A DNA stretch of 48,738 nucleotides from Brachionus plicatilis (GCA_010279815.1 QEOQ01000431.1:389550-438287), one strand, 5' to 3'; positions 1 through 11,844 are shown, counted from the stretch's first letter. Notes: generated by a model from the letters alone, not told the origin. Translations and numbers: made by a program.

Positions 1-1
1 C

Positions 2-1268
2 AGAGTAAACAACGCTTCATTTGTCATGCATCTTTCTGACTCTGGTCTACCAAGCTCTGAATTACTGGTCCCAGGTTCTAGAGAAAAATACACGCCTGGT
101 CTGTTTGGGAGTCAAATTATATTATTTTCAATATTTTATTTTTTTTAAAAGAAAGAGACTTGATTGCTTTGGACACTGAAAAAAATCGGGTTTTGTATTT
201 TACAGTTCAAGAGGATATAGATGAATTAACGATTCGGACATCAGTATTACAAAAGTAAAAGCTAAACATTTAATTTATTGTATTTTTAAAAACTAAAAAT
301 AGATTTCCAAAATTCGTGTGGACTAACCGTTTGCAAGATAGTCATCTTTACTTTATCAAAAAATGGTTGATTGATTACATTATCGATAATAATAAGTAAA
401 GCATTTACAGATTAATTTTTGATTTAAAAAAATTTTTAAATTTTTGAAAGAATTTTTTATCTAAAATCGGATTTTGTTCCATTTATTTGCAAAAAGCAAT
501 TTTCTCGGTGCCATAAACACCAGAAAGAAACAGATCACGAAAATAACCAAGCGAGCAAAAAGCTTAGCATTTTTGATTATGTAAAACAAGATGATTTTGG
601 ATTTTTGATGAATAGATCATTGCTCAAACATCCAATTTCATGCTTCGCTTTTATTCAAGCAGATGGCTTTTGTTTAAGAACCAACAATCTTCCAATTTAT
701 GCTGAAGCAAATCGCCAAGTGAGCTTTTCATTTTTTAATCAGGAAAACATTTTTAATGGAATTTTTCACAGATAATGGGTAAGATAATGCCACATTTTCA
801 ACGGGAGAGAACTGAGTCTGTCTCAAAACAAGATAGGTCTCAAGTAATTGAAGGAAATTAATTTTGAAGCAACATGCTATTTACTTTTTAAAAGGTAAGC
901 TCTGATAGTATAATTGGGGAAGGAACAGCAATTGGAGAAAAAACTACAATTAAGCGCTCTGTTATAGGGAAAAATTGCAAAATAGCCAAAAATTGCAAAA
1001 TTATTAATTCTATTTTAATGGATAATGTACAAGTTGCAGAAGGCGTTATTCTACAGGGAACAATTATTTGTGCGAATTCGAAAATAAATCAAAAATCCGA
1101 GTTTAAGGATTGTGTTGTGAGCTACGATCAAGACATCATAACTGCAGGTAAATATCAATTATTTAATAAAGATAATCATTATTTTTAATTAAATTTTAAC
1201 TAGGAAAATATTCAAATGAAACAATTAAAGATGTCGAGAGCTTTATTGAAGACTCGGATTCGGATTAA
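2..1268 (+). CDS. EIF2B3: Translation initiation factor eIF2B subunit gamma (3' part, 7 exons)
   Basis: Exons: <2-98, 152-254, 303-395, 451-718, 772-843, 895-1147 and 1204-1268. All junctions are GT..AG and in frame, giving the last 316 residues before TAA. The gamma subunit belongs to eIF2B, the cytosolic GDP-GTP exchange factor that recharges eIF2. The sequence follows the family from the middle of the nucleotidyltransferase-like domain (PERDLIALD, then LQDSHLYFIKKW) through FVPFICKKQF and YAEANRQ. It ends in the left-handed beta-helix of hexapeptide-type repeats (GEKTTIKRSVIGKNCKI, SILMDNVQVAEG). The tail is acidic (ESFIEDSDSD). About the first quarter of the protein lies before the window. 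The 24-codon exon 772-843 aligns least well. The main alternative, a GDP-mannose pyrophosphorylase, fits this C-terminus poorly. Confidence 0.88.
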
Positions 1269-4058
1269 ACACATTTTTAATAAAAAATTAAAACTTGCAT
1301 TTTTGTAATTTATTTAATTAATATCTGTAAAAAGAACTAGATAATTTGGGATACTAAATTTGGAGCTTATTTTCAGGACTAATAGAATTAATTCACTATT
1401 TTTCACGACAATTTTGCTTGCAAAAACTTAATTAAAGATAAATGTTCAAAATGTCATAAAAGTGTAATTTGTTGGTTGGAGAAAGCTTTATTGAACAAAC
1501 TTAAATCCGAAAAATTTCCAAAAATAGTATAATTTTTTTCACATGTAAGAGGAAATAACAATAATCTTTTAATATGTGGCAAAATTAGCTAATAAAAATG
1601 AAAATTGTTCCCGGATAAAACCATACCGTCTTTCTATGTTTAAAAATGTTTAAGAAATAATTTTTAAACTAAGGAAATCGTGGAGTGTTGGAATTATGCT
1701 TTCTTTGAACAAAAATATCTTTACTTAATGGATTAATTTTTTTTAATTTCGCTAAATTAAAAAATAATAATTCGAAATTATTTTCAAAATTTTTATTCTT
1801 TTGTTCTTTTAATTATATAAAAGCTTCTAACCAAGATTATTTTAATCTCATTATTTTTTCTGCTTATTGATATAACAATAAGAATTAATTATTAAGGTTG
1901 AAAATTATCCATTGGAAATTTTTCTTGTTGTGTTCAATTTATTTTAAAATTTATATAATTAAGAATTGGTTTTCTGGAATTTACCAAATTTGATCTATTA
2001 TTTTATTTACGTATTTACTAATTGTAAAATATCATAATCAGAGGCTGTCCTTATATTTGATAAACTTAAACATCAAATAGAGCTAAGCTTAATTTATTGA
2101 TTTTTAGTTTTCAAAGCGAATCAAATTTTTAACTTTTTTACATTCACAAACTAGCAATGGTATTTTTATTACATCATTTTATTAAAAAGATTTATTACCT
2201 TTAATCAAAATATAATAATTTTTAATTAATATATTTTTATTGTTATAAAAATACAGTCATAAAAATTTCTTAGTCAGCATTAAAAAGATTGATTAGATAA
2301 ATGAAATGGTATAAATCTTCGACAACTATATTCTTGGAAAGTTATGCCAAGTATATTGAAAGTGCTAAATTCTCTTATGGACCGACTCATTAATTTTTAA
2401 AAAGGATCAGATTTAAAATGTCACAAAATAGAAATGAAACTTTCTTATTTTTTTTGATATTAAATTAATTATAAATTGTGTTTTTAGATTCTCAGAATTA
2501 AAAATTCAATAGAAATCTTAACTTAATTACAACTTGTGTTCAAATAAGTTGTTTTTTTAATCGGTTATCATTTAAGTTTCGCCATGCGATTGTTATTATA
2601 TGATTAAATCGATTTGGACTTAAAACTAGTTAAAATTTCTCATTAAAATTCTTTTTTATCGAAAATCTATTGAATTATTAATTAATATAACTTTAAGTGA
2701 GCTTTCCGAATCGATTCACTAGTCACATAGTTTTTTATTCAAGATTTAATAGTTCAGCTCTATATTTATAAAGTTCTCAGCGTAATTATCATGAAACCTT
2801 TATAAACTGACTTTAATATAAATTAAATAGAATCAATTTTAGTTGAGTCAAATTTTTTTTTTCGATTTTATTCTCTAATATTTTTAGATTTTAACTAATT
2901 AAAAGAAAAAATTCATGCTAGTTTAGTTGCAAACTCAGTTTCCTTTTTCACAAAAGAAAAATTTGCATTCGATACATAAGAAATTTTTCTTTACATCAAT
3001 TGTAAGTTTGTCAATAAATACTTTTGATTTTGTAAACCTTTTATTTTCTCTTTTCTCCAATAGAGCTTAAATAAAAAACTCTTGCTTAAAGAAAATTTAC
3101 AAATTAGATTTTTTTGACATTTACTTTGTTATTTTTTAAAATATCTCGAATATCATTGATAATAGCCAACTTTAAAAATAAATATTTTTTATAATTCTTT
3201 AAGTTTAAATTTGGTAAAATTTCAAAAATTTCAGATATTCATTTAAACAAAACTGTTGTGAAAAGGCAATTACAATTTGTAATAAAAAAAATAATTTATA
3301 TCTCCAACGTCAAAATTGCACGTTTTGTTTGAAGACATGTTTGCAAATAAAATATTTTTATAAGATAAATAATTTACTGTTTATTATTATTTATCAATAA
3401 TTCAATCAATCATAAAATTACATGATCATTTTATTTATTTAAATATTTATTTAATTAAAAAATTTAGATTAACGAGATATAGATTTTTAATAACGATACT
3501 CTTTTTAAAATTTTTACTAGTGATTTTTATTCAAAAAAGATTTTGATGTAAAGTTTTTTTTTACAAAGGATTTTAATTCAAAATTAGCCCAGCGAAAGTG
3601 TTGGTAAGGATATGACTAGAAACAGAAATCTGTGTAGGTGAAAAATTTCTATAACTTTTTTCCTTGATGCTAAAACTTAGTTTTATAAATACCGTAAGAT
3701 GTGAAAAAAATTTTGATATTAATATTTTGAGAGAATTTTACTAAAATTTATTTTTTAATATTTAAGGATGGTGCATTTGCGGATATTTTAAACTTTATTA
3801 TCAGACTCAAAAAAGTTTACATTCAAAGATACAATCTAAAAATTCTATAGATTTTCAAAAGATTTTTATAGTTTTGTTCTGTTCTTTTATAACGATTTTC
3901 AACAAAACATTAATTGTTAAAGTGATACATTAAAGAAAAAAACACTATTGGTTGCTTCCTTGAAAATTCTTGAATTAGATTACAGAAATATTGATCCTTT
4001 TTTTAAAAACTATTTATTTAGATACATTTATTGAAAAAGAATCAACTTTATTACTAAA
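1269..4058. other. A+T-rich intergenic stretch
   Basis: I see no coding exon, RNA gene or clear repeat here. The sequence is dominated by A/T runs and stop codons in all frames. The last few hundred bases presumably hold the promoter of the neuropeptide gene, but no motif stands out. Confidence 0.5.
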
Positions 4059-4789
4059 ATGAACAAAGCTTTCTTGTTCGGATTTTTTGTATCGTTAACT
4101 ATTGCATTTTCTTATGCAAAAGTAATTTTATTTGGATTTAAAATTTAAAAAAAATTTAAACAAAATTTTTAGTATTTGGAAAAGCGATCTTTAGATACTC
4201 TTGGAGAAAACCAGTTCATAAAAAAATCAGGTAAAATTTTTCTACAATACGAATAATTTTAAACTTATAATGTTACAAAATCAAAGGTAAAATGCATGGA
4301 CCAAATAAGAGAGGCTTTGATTCCCTTGGCGATAATCAATTCATCAAACGTGGACATGGGCTTAATCAAAATAGGTATTTTAAACGAGGCTTCGATTCAT
4401 TAGGAGACAATCAGTTTATAAAACGTGGTGACCAAGAATCTTATTTTAAACTAATGGATTTGTTAAGTCAAAATAGAAATTATAAAAGAGGTTTTGATTC
4501 TCTTGGTGATAACCAATTCATTAAACGCAATGATGACTATTCTAGTGAAACAGGTCCTTTGGAAGAATTATATGAATCATTGGAACAAAATCAACAGCAA
4601 AAAAGAGGATTTGATTCTCTCGGCGATAACCAATTTATTAAACGCAATGAGCAGCAACTAAATTTATACTTAGAATTATTGAAAAATTTAGAAAAAAACA
4701 AACATTCAAAAAGAGGTTTTGACTCATTGGGAGATCATCAATTCATCAAGAGATCGAATGAAGAAGTTTCTTCATCAGAAAATATGTGA
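4059..4789 (+). CDS. Multi-copy neuropeptide precursor (FDSLGDNQFI peptides)
   Basis: Exons 4059-4121, 4173-4230 and 4287-4789 give 207 residues. Exon 1 is a hydrophobic signal peptide ending near SYA. The rest alternates dibasic cleavage sites with short peptides. One SLDTLGENQFI is followed by KK. Four identical GFDSLGDNQFI and one GFDSLGDHQFI each sit between KR sites. Spacers of about 10-24 residues, several acidic or Gln/Asn-rich, separate them. No Gly precedes the cleavage sites, so the mature peptides should end in a free Ile and not be amidated. The FDS(L/I)G core recalls the pedal peptide/orcokinin superfamily. That assignment is tentative, but the prohormone architecture is unambiguous. 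The product would be secreted from neurons or endocrine cells after proprotein-convertase processing. Confidence 0.9.
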
Positions 4790-5059
4790 ATCAATTTTTA
4801 ACAAAACTAAATTTTTTTACAATTGACATTCAAAATTTTTGTTTAATCAATTTAAATTTTCGTATTTTCCAAATATAATAAAAAATTAAAAAACTTTTTT
4901 GATTAAAATAAAAAAAATAAATTTGCTCATTAAGGTTACTTTAATTAGGATTCAAATTTCAAGATTTAATTATAAAAAATTTATTTCAAAATTAAAATTT
5001 TTTTTCTAATAAAGTCGTACCTCTTTAATCTGTACCGGTAAAATATCAACAAATTTGTT

Positions 5060-5520
5060 CGGATAATTGCAAGCATGAAAAATCCATTTTTTATATAAAT
5101 TTTGACTTTGGGTTTGTTATATAATGATCCTAAAGATTGTTCACCTTATTTAAAATTTATTCACCTGATTAATTAAAACAAAAAGACAAAAACATAAACA
5201 AAAAAATTAGTTTAACTAATAACCCGAGAACAAGAATTGTTCGCATAATTGGTGAACTATGGTATACTTTATTTTTAAATTTTTTTTTAATATATTTTTA
5301 TTCTGAAGGAGCATTATCTCGGTACAGATAAATATAGAAATAAATTATTTGAAAGTAAAATATGAATTTTCAATATTTTTTTCCAATTTTCCAATAAAAA
5401 TTAAACTCATTCTATTTCACTAAAGAGTTTAATTTCAAATATGAAAATGCTTGCAATATTGAATTAAAATTATTTTTTTATTTGAAAAATCGCACTTTTT
5501 CAATGTTATTTCAACATTGG
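5060..5520. repeat. Remnant of the dispersed element also found in the 44.5-46.1 kb intron
   Basis: Three blocks match the element in the GIGYF intron. Bases 5068-5116 match 45186-45234 in inverted orientation. Bases 5222-5270 (around GAACAAGAATTGTTC) match 44961-45009 directly. Bases 5440-5520 resemble 45915-45980. TTGCAAGCAT near 5067 and ATGCTTGCAA near 5448 form an inverted pair. This looks like a decayed, internally rearranged copy. Confidence 0.55.
5301..5342 (+). repeat. Hairpin repeat family, copy 1
   Basis: It carries TTCTGAAGGAGCATTATCTCGGTACAGA-type sequence followed by an AAATA-like tail, downstream of a T-rich tract. It is the same family as the copies near 9.9-10.05, 25.3, 34.9 and 42.4-42.56 kb, with the hairpin stem partly decayed. 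Confidence 0.6.
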
Positions 5521-6546
5521 ATACATTTTGTAATTCAAATACAAAAAATTAAACCATAAATAATTACAAATTTTGTTACTTTTTAAGCATAAAAATAAAT
5601 CTCATCAAAATTACAAATTTCATTTAAGTCTTAGCCTTTAATGGTTTTTTGAAATAAATTTTTAATCTATCAATTGAGCTTTTATCTACACAACCAATCT
5701 CACCTTTATTTTAATACACGGATAAGTTTTACTTATTTGTATATCTTGCTAATAATCCTTTAAAATAATTGGACCCCATGCCGATACCAAACATTTCGCC
5801 AAAATTTTGTATATGTATATTTTTTTAATATTAGTTATTTTATATTCATGGTACTTTTTTTGATTATAACATTAAATTTTCTTTTAAAAATTTGGATCTA
5901 CTTAATTTGAGGATATTTCATTTCTGGTGTACTATTTTCATTATAATGCATACAAATTTCTCTATTTCGATCATAGAAAAGTTCTATTCTTTTTTAAAAA
6001 TTATTTAAAATTTAAATAAAAGTTCTATTTGTAATAGAACTTTCTTTTTTGCAATAAAGAAGTAGCAATAAAGAAAATAACTTTTATTTTAAATGGTCTC
6101 ACAATTTTTCTTCTAAAAATTAGAGAGACTTAATTATAATTTATTTATAAATTTTGGTACTAAATTACTAACTTAAAAAAAATGATCAAAATTTTCATTT
6201 TTTTGAAATAAAAATTCTGGTTTATTTTTAGGTTTTATTCTCTTAAAAAGTTTCATCTTTTCGTGGGTTATACGTAAAAACTTGTTTTGGTAAAAAATAA
6301 ATTTTCTAGAATTCCAGAATTTTGAGGAACAATGACGGATTACTACGATAATTTATGATTATAAAATTAACTTTTATTTAAAAGTCGAATTCTTAGTTTA
6401 AATTAAAAGTTTTATTTTAACATTTGTTTTTCTGATTTAAAGTCATGGCGATTCATCACAGAATATTCGTGAATGCATCTGAACCATCAAATTCATAATT
6501 TTTCACAAGTTTTCATTTTCTTTCACAAATTTTCATTTAATTTTTT

Positions 6547-6604
6547 CACAACTATATTTAAAAAATACTTTTCACTTTTTTAATGGTTGTATTGGAGTAA
6601 AAAT
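6547..6604 (+). repeat. 58-bp dispersed repeat, copy 1
   Basis: It matches 9547-9604 with a single C/G difference (CACAACTATATTTAAA to TTGGAGTAAAAAT). The spacing is exactly 3,000 bases, probably by chance. Flanks differ, so this is a dispersed repeat fragment and not a tandem array. Confidence 0.75.
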
Positions 6605-7446
6605 CTTCGCCATGTTAAAAGATTTGTATACGAGGTTGGGAGGAGTTTCTGTGTTTTTTAGTCGAATTATTTAAAATTAATCTATTGCTTAGTAGTTAAT
6701 TAATTAAAAAAAGTGCGAATTTAATTTGATTAATTTTTTGAAAATTTTTTATTAAAAGGCACAATATTAAGGGTAATATAAATTAAATTGATATTATAGT
6801 TTTTTAGTAAACTAAAAGAAACGTTCTTAGAACAAACTCAATAATATCTTTCCACCTCTCAAATAGTCAATTGCTTACCAAATTTATCCTAGATATTATC
6901 CATGAAAAATGCATAAAACTTTAGATGGTACCCTTTAAAGTTCTCTTATCAAATAATTGTCCATATTCTATGAGTCATTAATTTATAACTTAATCATTCC
7001 ATTCTCTCGTGACCTCAAATTTATTTGCATTTTAACTTAATTAACTTTTTTTAATTTGTTTCTTAAAAGAAAGAACAAAAAACTAAATAATCAAAGGTTT
7101 TTATCGGAACAACTTTGGAAGTACATCTCTTAAAAAAGTCATTAGTGTGGTAAGCTTAACTAAAGAAAGAAATGGCAAACAAGAAAGTTGAAGAAATATT
7201 CTAACATTTTAAATTATTAACAAGAAATCAATATTAAATTCTCAAGCACTTTAGAAAGCTTATTATTTAAGCTGATAAATTAATAAATTTAAGCAATTTA
7301 AAAAAAAAATGGAAATAAAATTGTCTAAACTATTTTAATAAGATGGGAAAAAATCCACTCTCAAGCAGGATTTTTTTTTTGGAATAAAAATAACTAATTT
7401 AACAAAAAAAATGAGATTAATTTCAACTTTGGTCACAAATAAAGAT

Positions 7447-7541
7447 GCTTTATTTTTTAAAATTAATTAAAATAATTCATTGTTTCATCCTTCTTTTAAT
7501 TGATTCTTCTAAAATCTTTATTTGAAAACTTTAAAAAACAA
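7447..7541 (+). repeat. 95-bp direct repeat, copy 1
   Basis: It is almost identical to 8235-8329, from GCTTTATTTTTTAAAA to CTTTAAAAAACAA, with about one mismatch. The two copies flank a G+C-richer insert at about 7745-8212. Confidence 0.8.
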
Positions 7542-7744
7542 ATTTAAAATTGACATTTGGTTAGAAAATATCCGAGCAATTATAATTTGGCAACGAACTC
7601 AATGTATTTCAAGGCACTTGAAAAATAATTAAAATTAAAGCTTGAACAAAATTACAATTTTTTACCCAAAGAATGTTTTTTTTTCAAGGATTTGTTTTTT
7701 TTTAAATAAAAATAGTTAAAAATATTTGCACGTAAAATTTTTGT

Positions 7745-8212
7745 CACCCTCCTATTTTTTCATCCGGGCTTGGGACCGGCATACGGCATAGTTATGACGG
7801 CGTCTTCCCCTAAGAAGCACGTGGGACGTTCATCATAAACAGCGCCACTCATCCGAGCACTTTTAATTTGGCTGCGAACTCGGCTACTATTTAGACTAGC
7901 TTGGAACCACAAACCAAGCGACATTCTCAATTTAGAAAGAGAGAATGCCTTAACTTTAGTGCTTCCAAAGTTACGGCTATCCAAAGAGGGTCAGCTGTAA
8001 AACAAGTTCTCGCTCTGCTAAGATTCTATACTGGATGATGGTCAAGCCAGCGGCACCCTCATACGACAAGACTAGGACAAAGACCCGTAGATCTATGTAC
8101 CCGTAATACAGCTCTTCTTCAGACTCGTAGAAGACCACATAGTGTGGCTGCCACCACCCTCCTCTTTTCTCATCCTGGGCTTGGGACCGGCTTACGGCAG
8201 AGTTATGGTGGC
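7745..8212. repeat. G+C-richer segment bounded by short direct repeats
   Basis: Bases 7745-7802 and 8155-8212 share CACCCTCCT, CATCC, GGGCTTGGGACCGGC, TACGGCA and AGTTATG. Composition is clearly richer in G+C than the surroundings. A 74-codon open frame on the minus strand (7760-7984) shows no recognisable domain. It is probably part of a mobile element. A similar G+C-richer patch lies at about 8380-8520. Confidence 0.5.
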
Positions 8213-8234
8213 TTATAATGTATTTTTAATTAAA

Positions 8235-8329
8235 GCTTTATTTTTTAAAATTAATTAAAATAAGTCATTGTTTCATCCTTCTTTTAATTGATTCTTCTAA
8301 AATCTTTATTTGAAAACTTTAAAAAACAA
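8235..8329 (+). repeat. 95-bp direct repeat, copy 2
   Basis: It is the partner of 7447-7541. The pair brackets the G+C-richer insert. Confidence 0.8.
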
Positions 8330-8724
8330 TAAAAAAAATACAAAGATTTTTTATGTTAAGCTAATTAACTTTCCAGTGATATCGAAGATGTCGCTCTATC
8401 ACATCTTCTACCGTAAGCTGGGAACCGATCAGCGGGACCAGCTATAGACTATTACTTTTCCTAGGTACTAACTGACACTCGTCAGGTAGCTTTGACCCGC
8501 ACTTTAAATATGTCTGCCTCTCTTAAATCTTAATTTGTAAACTTGAATCTAAGGAATCAACGGATTAGTTTTTAAAATAATTAAAATTCCGGATAAATTT
8601 ATTTTTTTTATTGTGGCAGCATATTCTATTGAACATCATACATATATTACTATGGTACAGCATATTCTAAATGAGGACGAATGAAGGCTGTGAATAAGGT
8701 TTTGAAAATACTTGGTGTCTAATA

Positions 8725-8853
8725 CAGTACAATTCATAACTAACTTGTACATTTCTTTTCCTCGACTCTTCCTCGACTTTTCCTTTCCCCACTGGAATAG
8801 TTGAAGAAGAGTCGAGGAACAAAATGCGTAAAAGTTAGTTTTAATTTGTACTG
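8725..8853. mobile_element. MITE with Tc1/mariner-type ends
   Basis: The 129-bp element begins CAGTACAA and ends TTGTACTG, and TA flanks both ends, as expected of Tc1/mariner target duplications. The arms are inverted repeats of about 50 bases with a few mismatches (ACTAACTT, then TTCCTCGACTCTTC, mirrored in the right half). It has no coding capacity and would depend on a transposase elsewhere. Confidence 0.72.
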
Positions 8854-8999
8854 TATAAAGATGTTATTTTTAGTTGTTCAATAATTTGAGTTGCCTTCGC
8901 TGGCTAACCTGCGTATGGAATTTTAGATTAGGAGTTATATATGATTAAATTACATGATCAAAGTTTGAGATCGCTAGGTACTTTAGAACTAATAATTAT

Positions 9000-9490
9000 C
9001 AAAATTTGCCTGTTATCAAAATTTACGATGACTTATTTACTCTCAAATCTTTTTCAGATTTGGTGATATACTCAAGAGTATGCCTGTTTAGTCCGTCGTT
9101 GTGGTTCATAGTTAATCGGGGAAAATTGGCTATGGCTCGCTTTGACTTGGTGATTTCCATCTCCTTACACTAAGATGAAGCCCAGTCCGATAAAGCGTCT
9201 AGGTCCTCCTGGACTATTTCAAAGTCATTGTGATCTTTGATAATAGCTTTAAACTTACTGTCATCAGCAAACAGCTTTAACAAATGTTTGACCACCTTTA
9301 GAATGTCATTAATGAAAATGACAAAACGAAGGGGGTCTAAGATACTGCCTTGAGGTACTCCACTTGTGACATTTTTCCAAGATGAGACACTATCACCAAT
9401 CACAACTCTCTGTTTTCGATTTTGTAAGAAATTTTTTACCCAAGCTAAGATATGTTCACTAAATTCATATGTTTCGAGCTTAGCTTAAAG
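9000..9490 (-). pseudogene. LINE reverse-transcriptase fragment (CR1/Jockey-like)
   Basis: On the minus strand the translation runs through TYEFSEHILAWVKNFLQNR, then SGVPQGSILDPL (RT motif with GVPQGS). Next come FINDI and FADD, the catalytic YADD-type box, and LDALSDWA. After a stop and frame change, RT-like sequence resumes (LEYITKSEKDLRV). This matches the palm and following region of non-LTR retrotransposon reverse transcriptases. It is truncated at both ends and frame-broken, so it is dead. Confidence 0.85.
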
Positions 9491-9546
9491 TGCATTGTGT
9501 CTCAAGTTTTTATTTAATCAGTATTATAAGAATTCATTATTTTATT

Positions 9547-9604
9547 CACAACTATATTTAAAAAATACTTTTCAGTTTTTTAATGGTTGTATTGGAGTAA
9601 AAAT
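9547..9604 (+). repeat. 58-bp dispersed repeat, copy 2
   Basis: It is the partner of 6547-6604 with one base difference. Confidence 0.75.
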
Positions 9605-9812
9605 TCATTATTTTATTCACATTATAAAATAAAAGTCAAACGCTTTTGTTTAAAATCCTTTTTGCTTTTTCTTTATGATAAAGCTTTTTAATTATTGTTT
9701 CGTAATATTAAAAAAAAAAGCATATTTTTAATTTTAAAAGAAATTTGTTTTTTAAATAAAAAAAACAACAATAATTTAGACATTAACTTTTTAATGCTTA
9801 TTTAAAAAAAAA

Positions 9813-9880
9813 GCCTAGAACACCCGGTATTCCCAGGCGGTCACCCTCCAAGTACTAACCGGGCATATTCAACATTTCGT
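9813..9880 (-). pseudogene. 5S rRNA pseudogene with internal deletion
   Basis: Bases 9813-9864 match the 3' half of the intact 5S genes at 10.7 and 11.1 kb but lack two bases in the CACCCATCC stretch. The match then jumps from AACCGGGC to ATTCAAC, which in the intact genes lies about 50 bases further on. The middle of the gene is therefore deleted and the 5' end has decayed. Confidence 0.8.
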
Positions 9881-9892
9881 TTTTAATTTCCT

Positions 9893-10048
9893 TACGACTT
9901 ATTTATTTATCGCTTTTTTTTTCTTTTAATTTTTTTTTTTTATTTTAATTTTATCTTATTTAACTTTGTATTATTTGACTTTATTTTTTTATTTTTTTTT
10001 AATTTTTGAAGGAGCAATAGCTCGGTACAGATAAACAAATAAATAAAA
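9893..10048 (+). repeat. Hairpin repeat family, copy 2
   Basis: A long T-rich tract is followed by TGAAGGAGCAATAGCTCGG, TACAGA and the tail AAACAAATAAATAAA. GAGC and GCTC can pair as a small stem. It lies just upstream of a LINE fragment, as does the copy at 42.4 kb. Confidence 0.7.
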
Positions 10049-10059
10049 AATGAAAAAAT

Positions 10060-10605
10060 GTTGTTGTGTTTGTATTAATAAAGCAAATCAGATATTTGAG
10101 AGAATGATAAAATCGTTTGCTAGATTTGATATAAAGTTACTGAGGTTACTTTATTCCACCTTTGTACGTCCACTTTTGGAGTTTGCAGTTCCAGTGTAGT
10201 CACCAAATCTGAAAACAGACTGAGATGCCATCGAAGAAACTATAAGTAGAGAATCAAAAATTTTCTGGTGAAATAGGAAACAAAAGTTACGGAGAAAGTC
10301 TGAAATTGTCTCGGATGACAACATTGGTTGAAAGGAGACAAAGGGGTGATTTAATTCAGATGTTCAAGTTTAAGAACGATTTGGACAAGATAGAAATAAG
10401 CAGAATTTTTAATTTGGTGAATAACATTTTAAGATGACACTGCTTCAAATAATTTAAAGAAATAGTTATTCATACGCAATGAGAAAATTTATTTTACAAC
10501 AGAATAGCTAATGCCTGGAATGCTTTGCCTGATGAAAAAGAAACTGCTCAAACAGTCAACATATTTAAAGCAACTCTTGATCGCTGGACCAACAGCAATT
10601 AACCA
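10060..10605 (+). pseudogene. LINE C-terminal fragment (non-LTR retrotransposon)
   Basis: Broken frames read SFARFDIKLLRLLYSTFVRP, then LEFAVPV and SPNLK. After several stops and shifts come RGDLIQMFKFKN and NRIANAWNALPDE, ending in FKATLDRWTNSN before TAA. This is the typical C-terminal region of CR1/Jockey-like LINE polymerases. Many stops and frameshifts show it is inactive. It may belong to the same family as the opposite-strand piece at 9.0-9.5 kb. Confidence 0.82.
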
Positions 10606-10708
10606 CATCATGTGTCAAATTGTGCCTGATAACTGACTGGCCTCAAAGACCAGCAGTATGCTAATTTTTTCTATTTAATCTTAAAGAAAAAGATATTTAA
10701 AAATTAAG

Positions 10709-10826
10709 GCCTAGAACACCCGGTATTCCCAGGCGGTCACCCATCCAAGTACTAACCGGGCTCGACGTTGCTTAACTTCGGTGATCGGACGAGAACCGGT
10801 GTATTCAACGTGATATGGTCCTAGGC
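10709..10826 (-). rRNA. 5S ribosomal RNA
   Basis: The 118-base minus-strand sequence starts GCCTAGGACCATATCACG and contains TTGAATACACCGG, CCGATCACCGAAGTTAAGC and GGTTAGTACTTGGATGGG. It ends with CTAGGC, which pairs with the 5' end as helix I. The internal control region is intact. On the coding strand a TATAAAT lies immediately upstream, and TTTTT follows within about ten bases as a Pol III terminator. It is intact and probably functional. Confidence 0.95.
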
Positions 10827-11093
10827 ATTTATACTCTCTTTTTTATTTAAATTTATAAAGAATCAAATTTTTTTAAATAAAAGATTAATAAAGAAATGTC
10901 TTAATATTGGTGTAAGAAATATCCTTTTAACCTATGTTATAGATAAAGATATGTCAGAACAACTAAAAAATGCCATCTTTTGTACATTTCAAAATAAATT
11001 TTTTCTATTTAATTTTAATTTAATTACAGACAGAAAAAAAGCTTCTAAACAATATATTTAAAATCTTAAAGAAAAAGATATTTAAAAATTAAG

Positions 11094-11211
11094 GCCTAGA
11101 ACACCCGGTATTCCCAGGCGGTCACCCATCCAAGTACTAACCGGGCTCGACGTTGCTTAACTTCGGTGATCGGACGAGAACCGGTGTATTCAACGTGATA
11201 TGGTCCTAGGC
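11094..11211 (-). rRNA. 5S ribosomal RNA, second copy
   Basis: It is identical, as far as I can see, to the copy 385 bases away. About 20 bases of 5' flank (with TATAAAT) and about 30 bases of 3' flank (with the T-run terminator) are also shared, while the remaining spacer is unrelated. Duplication units of roughly 170 bases were therefore dispersed, and this is not a conventional tandem 5S array. Confidence 0.95.
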
Positions 11212-11844
11212 ATTTATACTCTCTTTTTTAGATAAATTTAAATACAAAAATTTAATTTAAAGATGTCGTGTTTTAACAAAAATTTTATTTTATAAAATAA
11301 GTGAATTTTATAAATTTCATAATATAAAAGTTAACTAAAAATACCTTATTTAAGACGCTAGATATTATGCATAAATCAACGTTCTAATTGATTCAAAGTT
11401 AAATTAATAAACATTAAAATTTATTAAAGAAGTATGTACCATTTAAATATATAAGTCTTAAACTACTTCAGTGAAGAATGCATTGATGGATCTTTGGTCT
11501 TTTTAGATCCTTGATCGTTTCAAAGCAGAGAAGTAGTTTTTTAAATATAAAAAAAATTGAAAAAAATTCTTTTAAAAATTCATTAACAAGTTTTTATTGT
11601 TTTTTGAAAATTTATAACTTATTGTTAAATTTGAAAATTTTATAAATATAAATTTAAATGTAATGAAATGGTTTTCAGTTAACATTTCTAAACATACGTT
11701 TCTCAATATATCTTTTTAACCCTTATGCTTTAATCTATAGTTTTTATATTTTTTTATTTTAAGTCGAATCACATTAATTTAGATCGACACACATCAACAT
11801 CTTTTGTCTTCATTATTTATTTAAGAATTTATCCATAATTCTGG

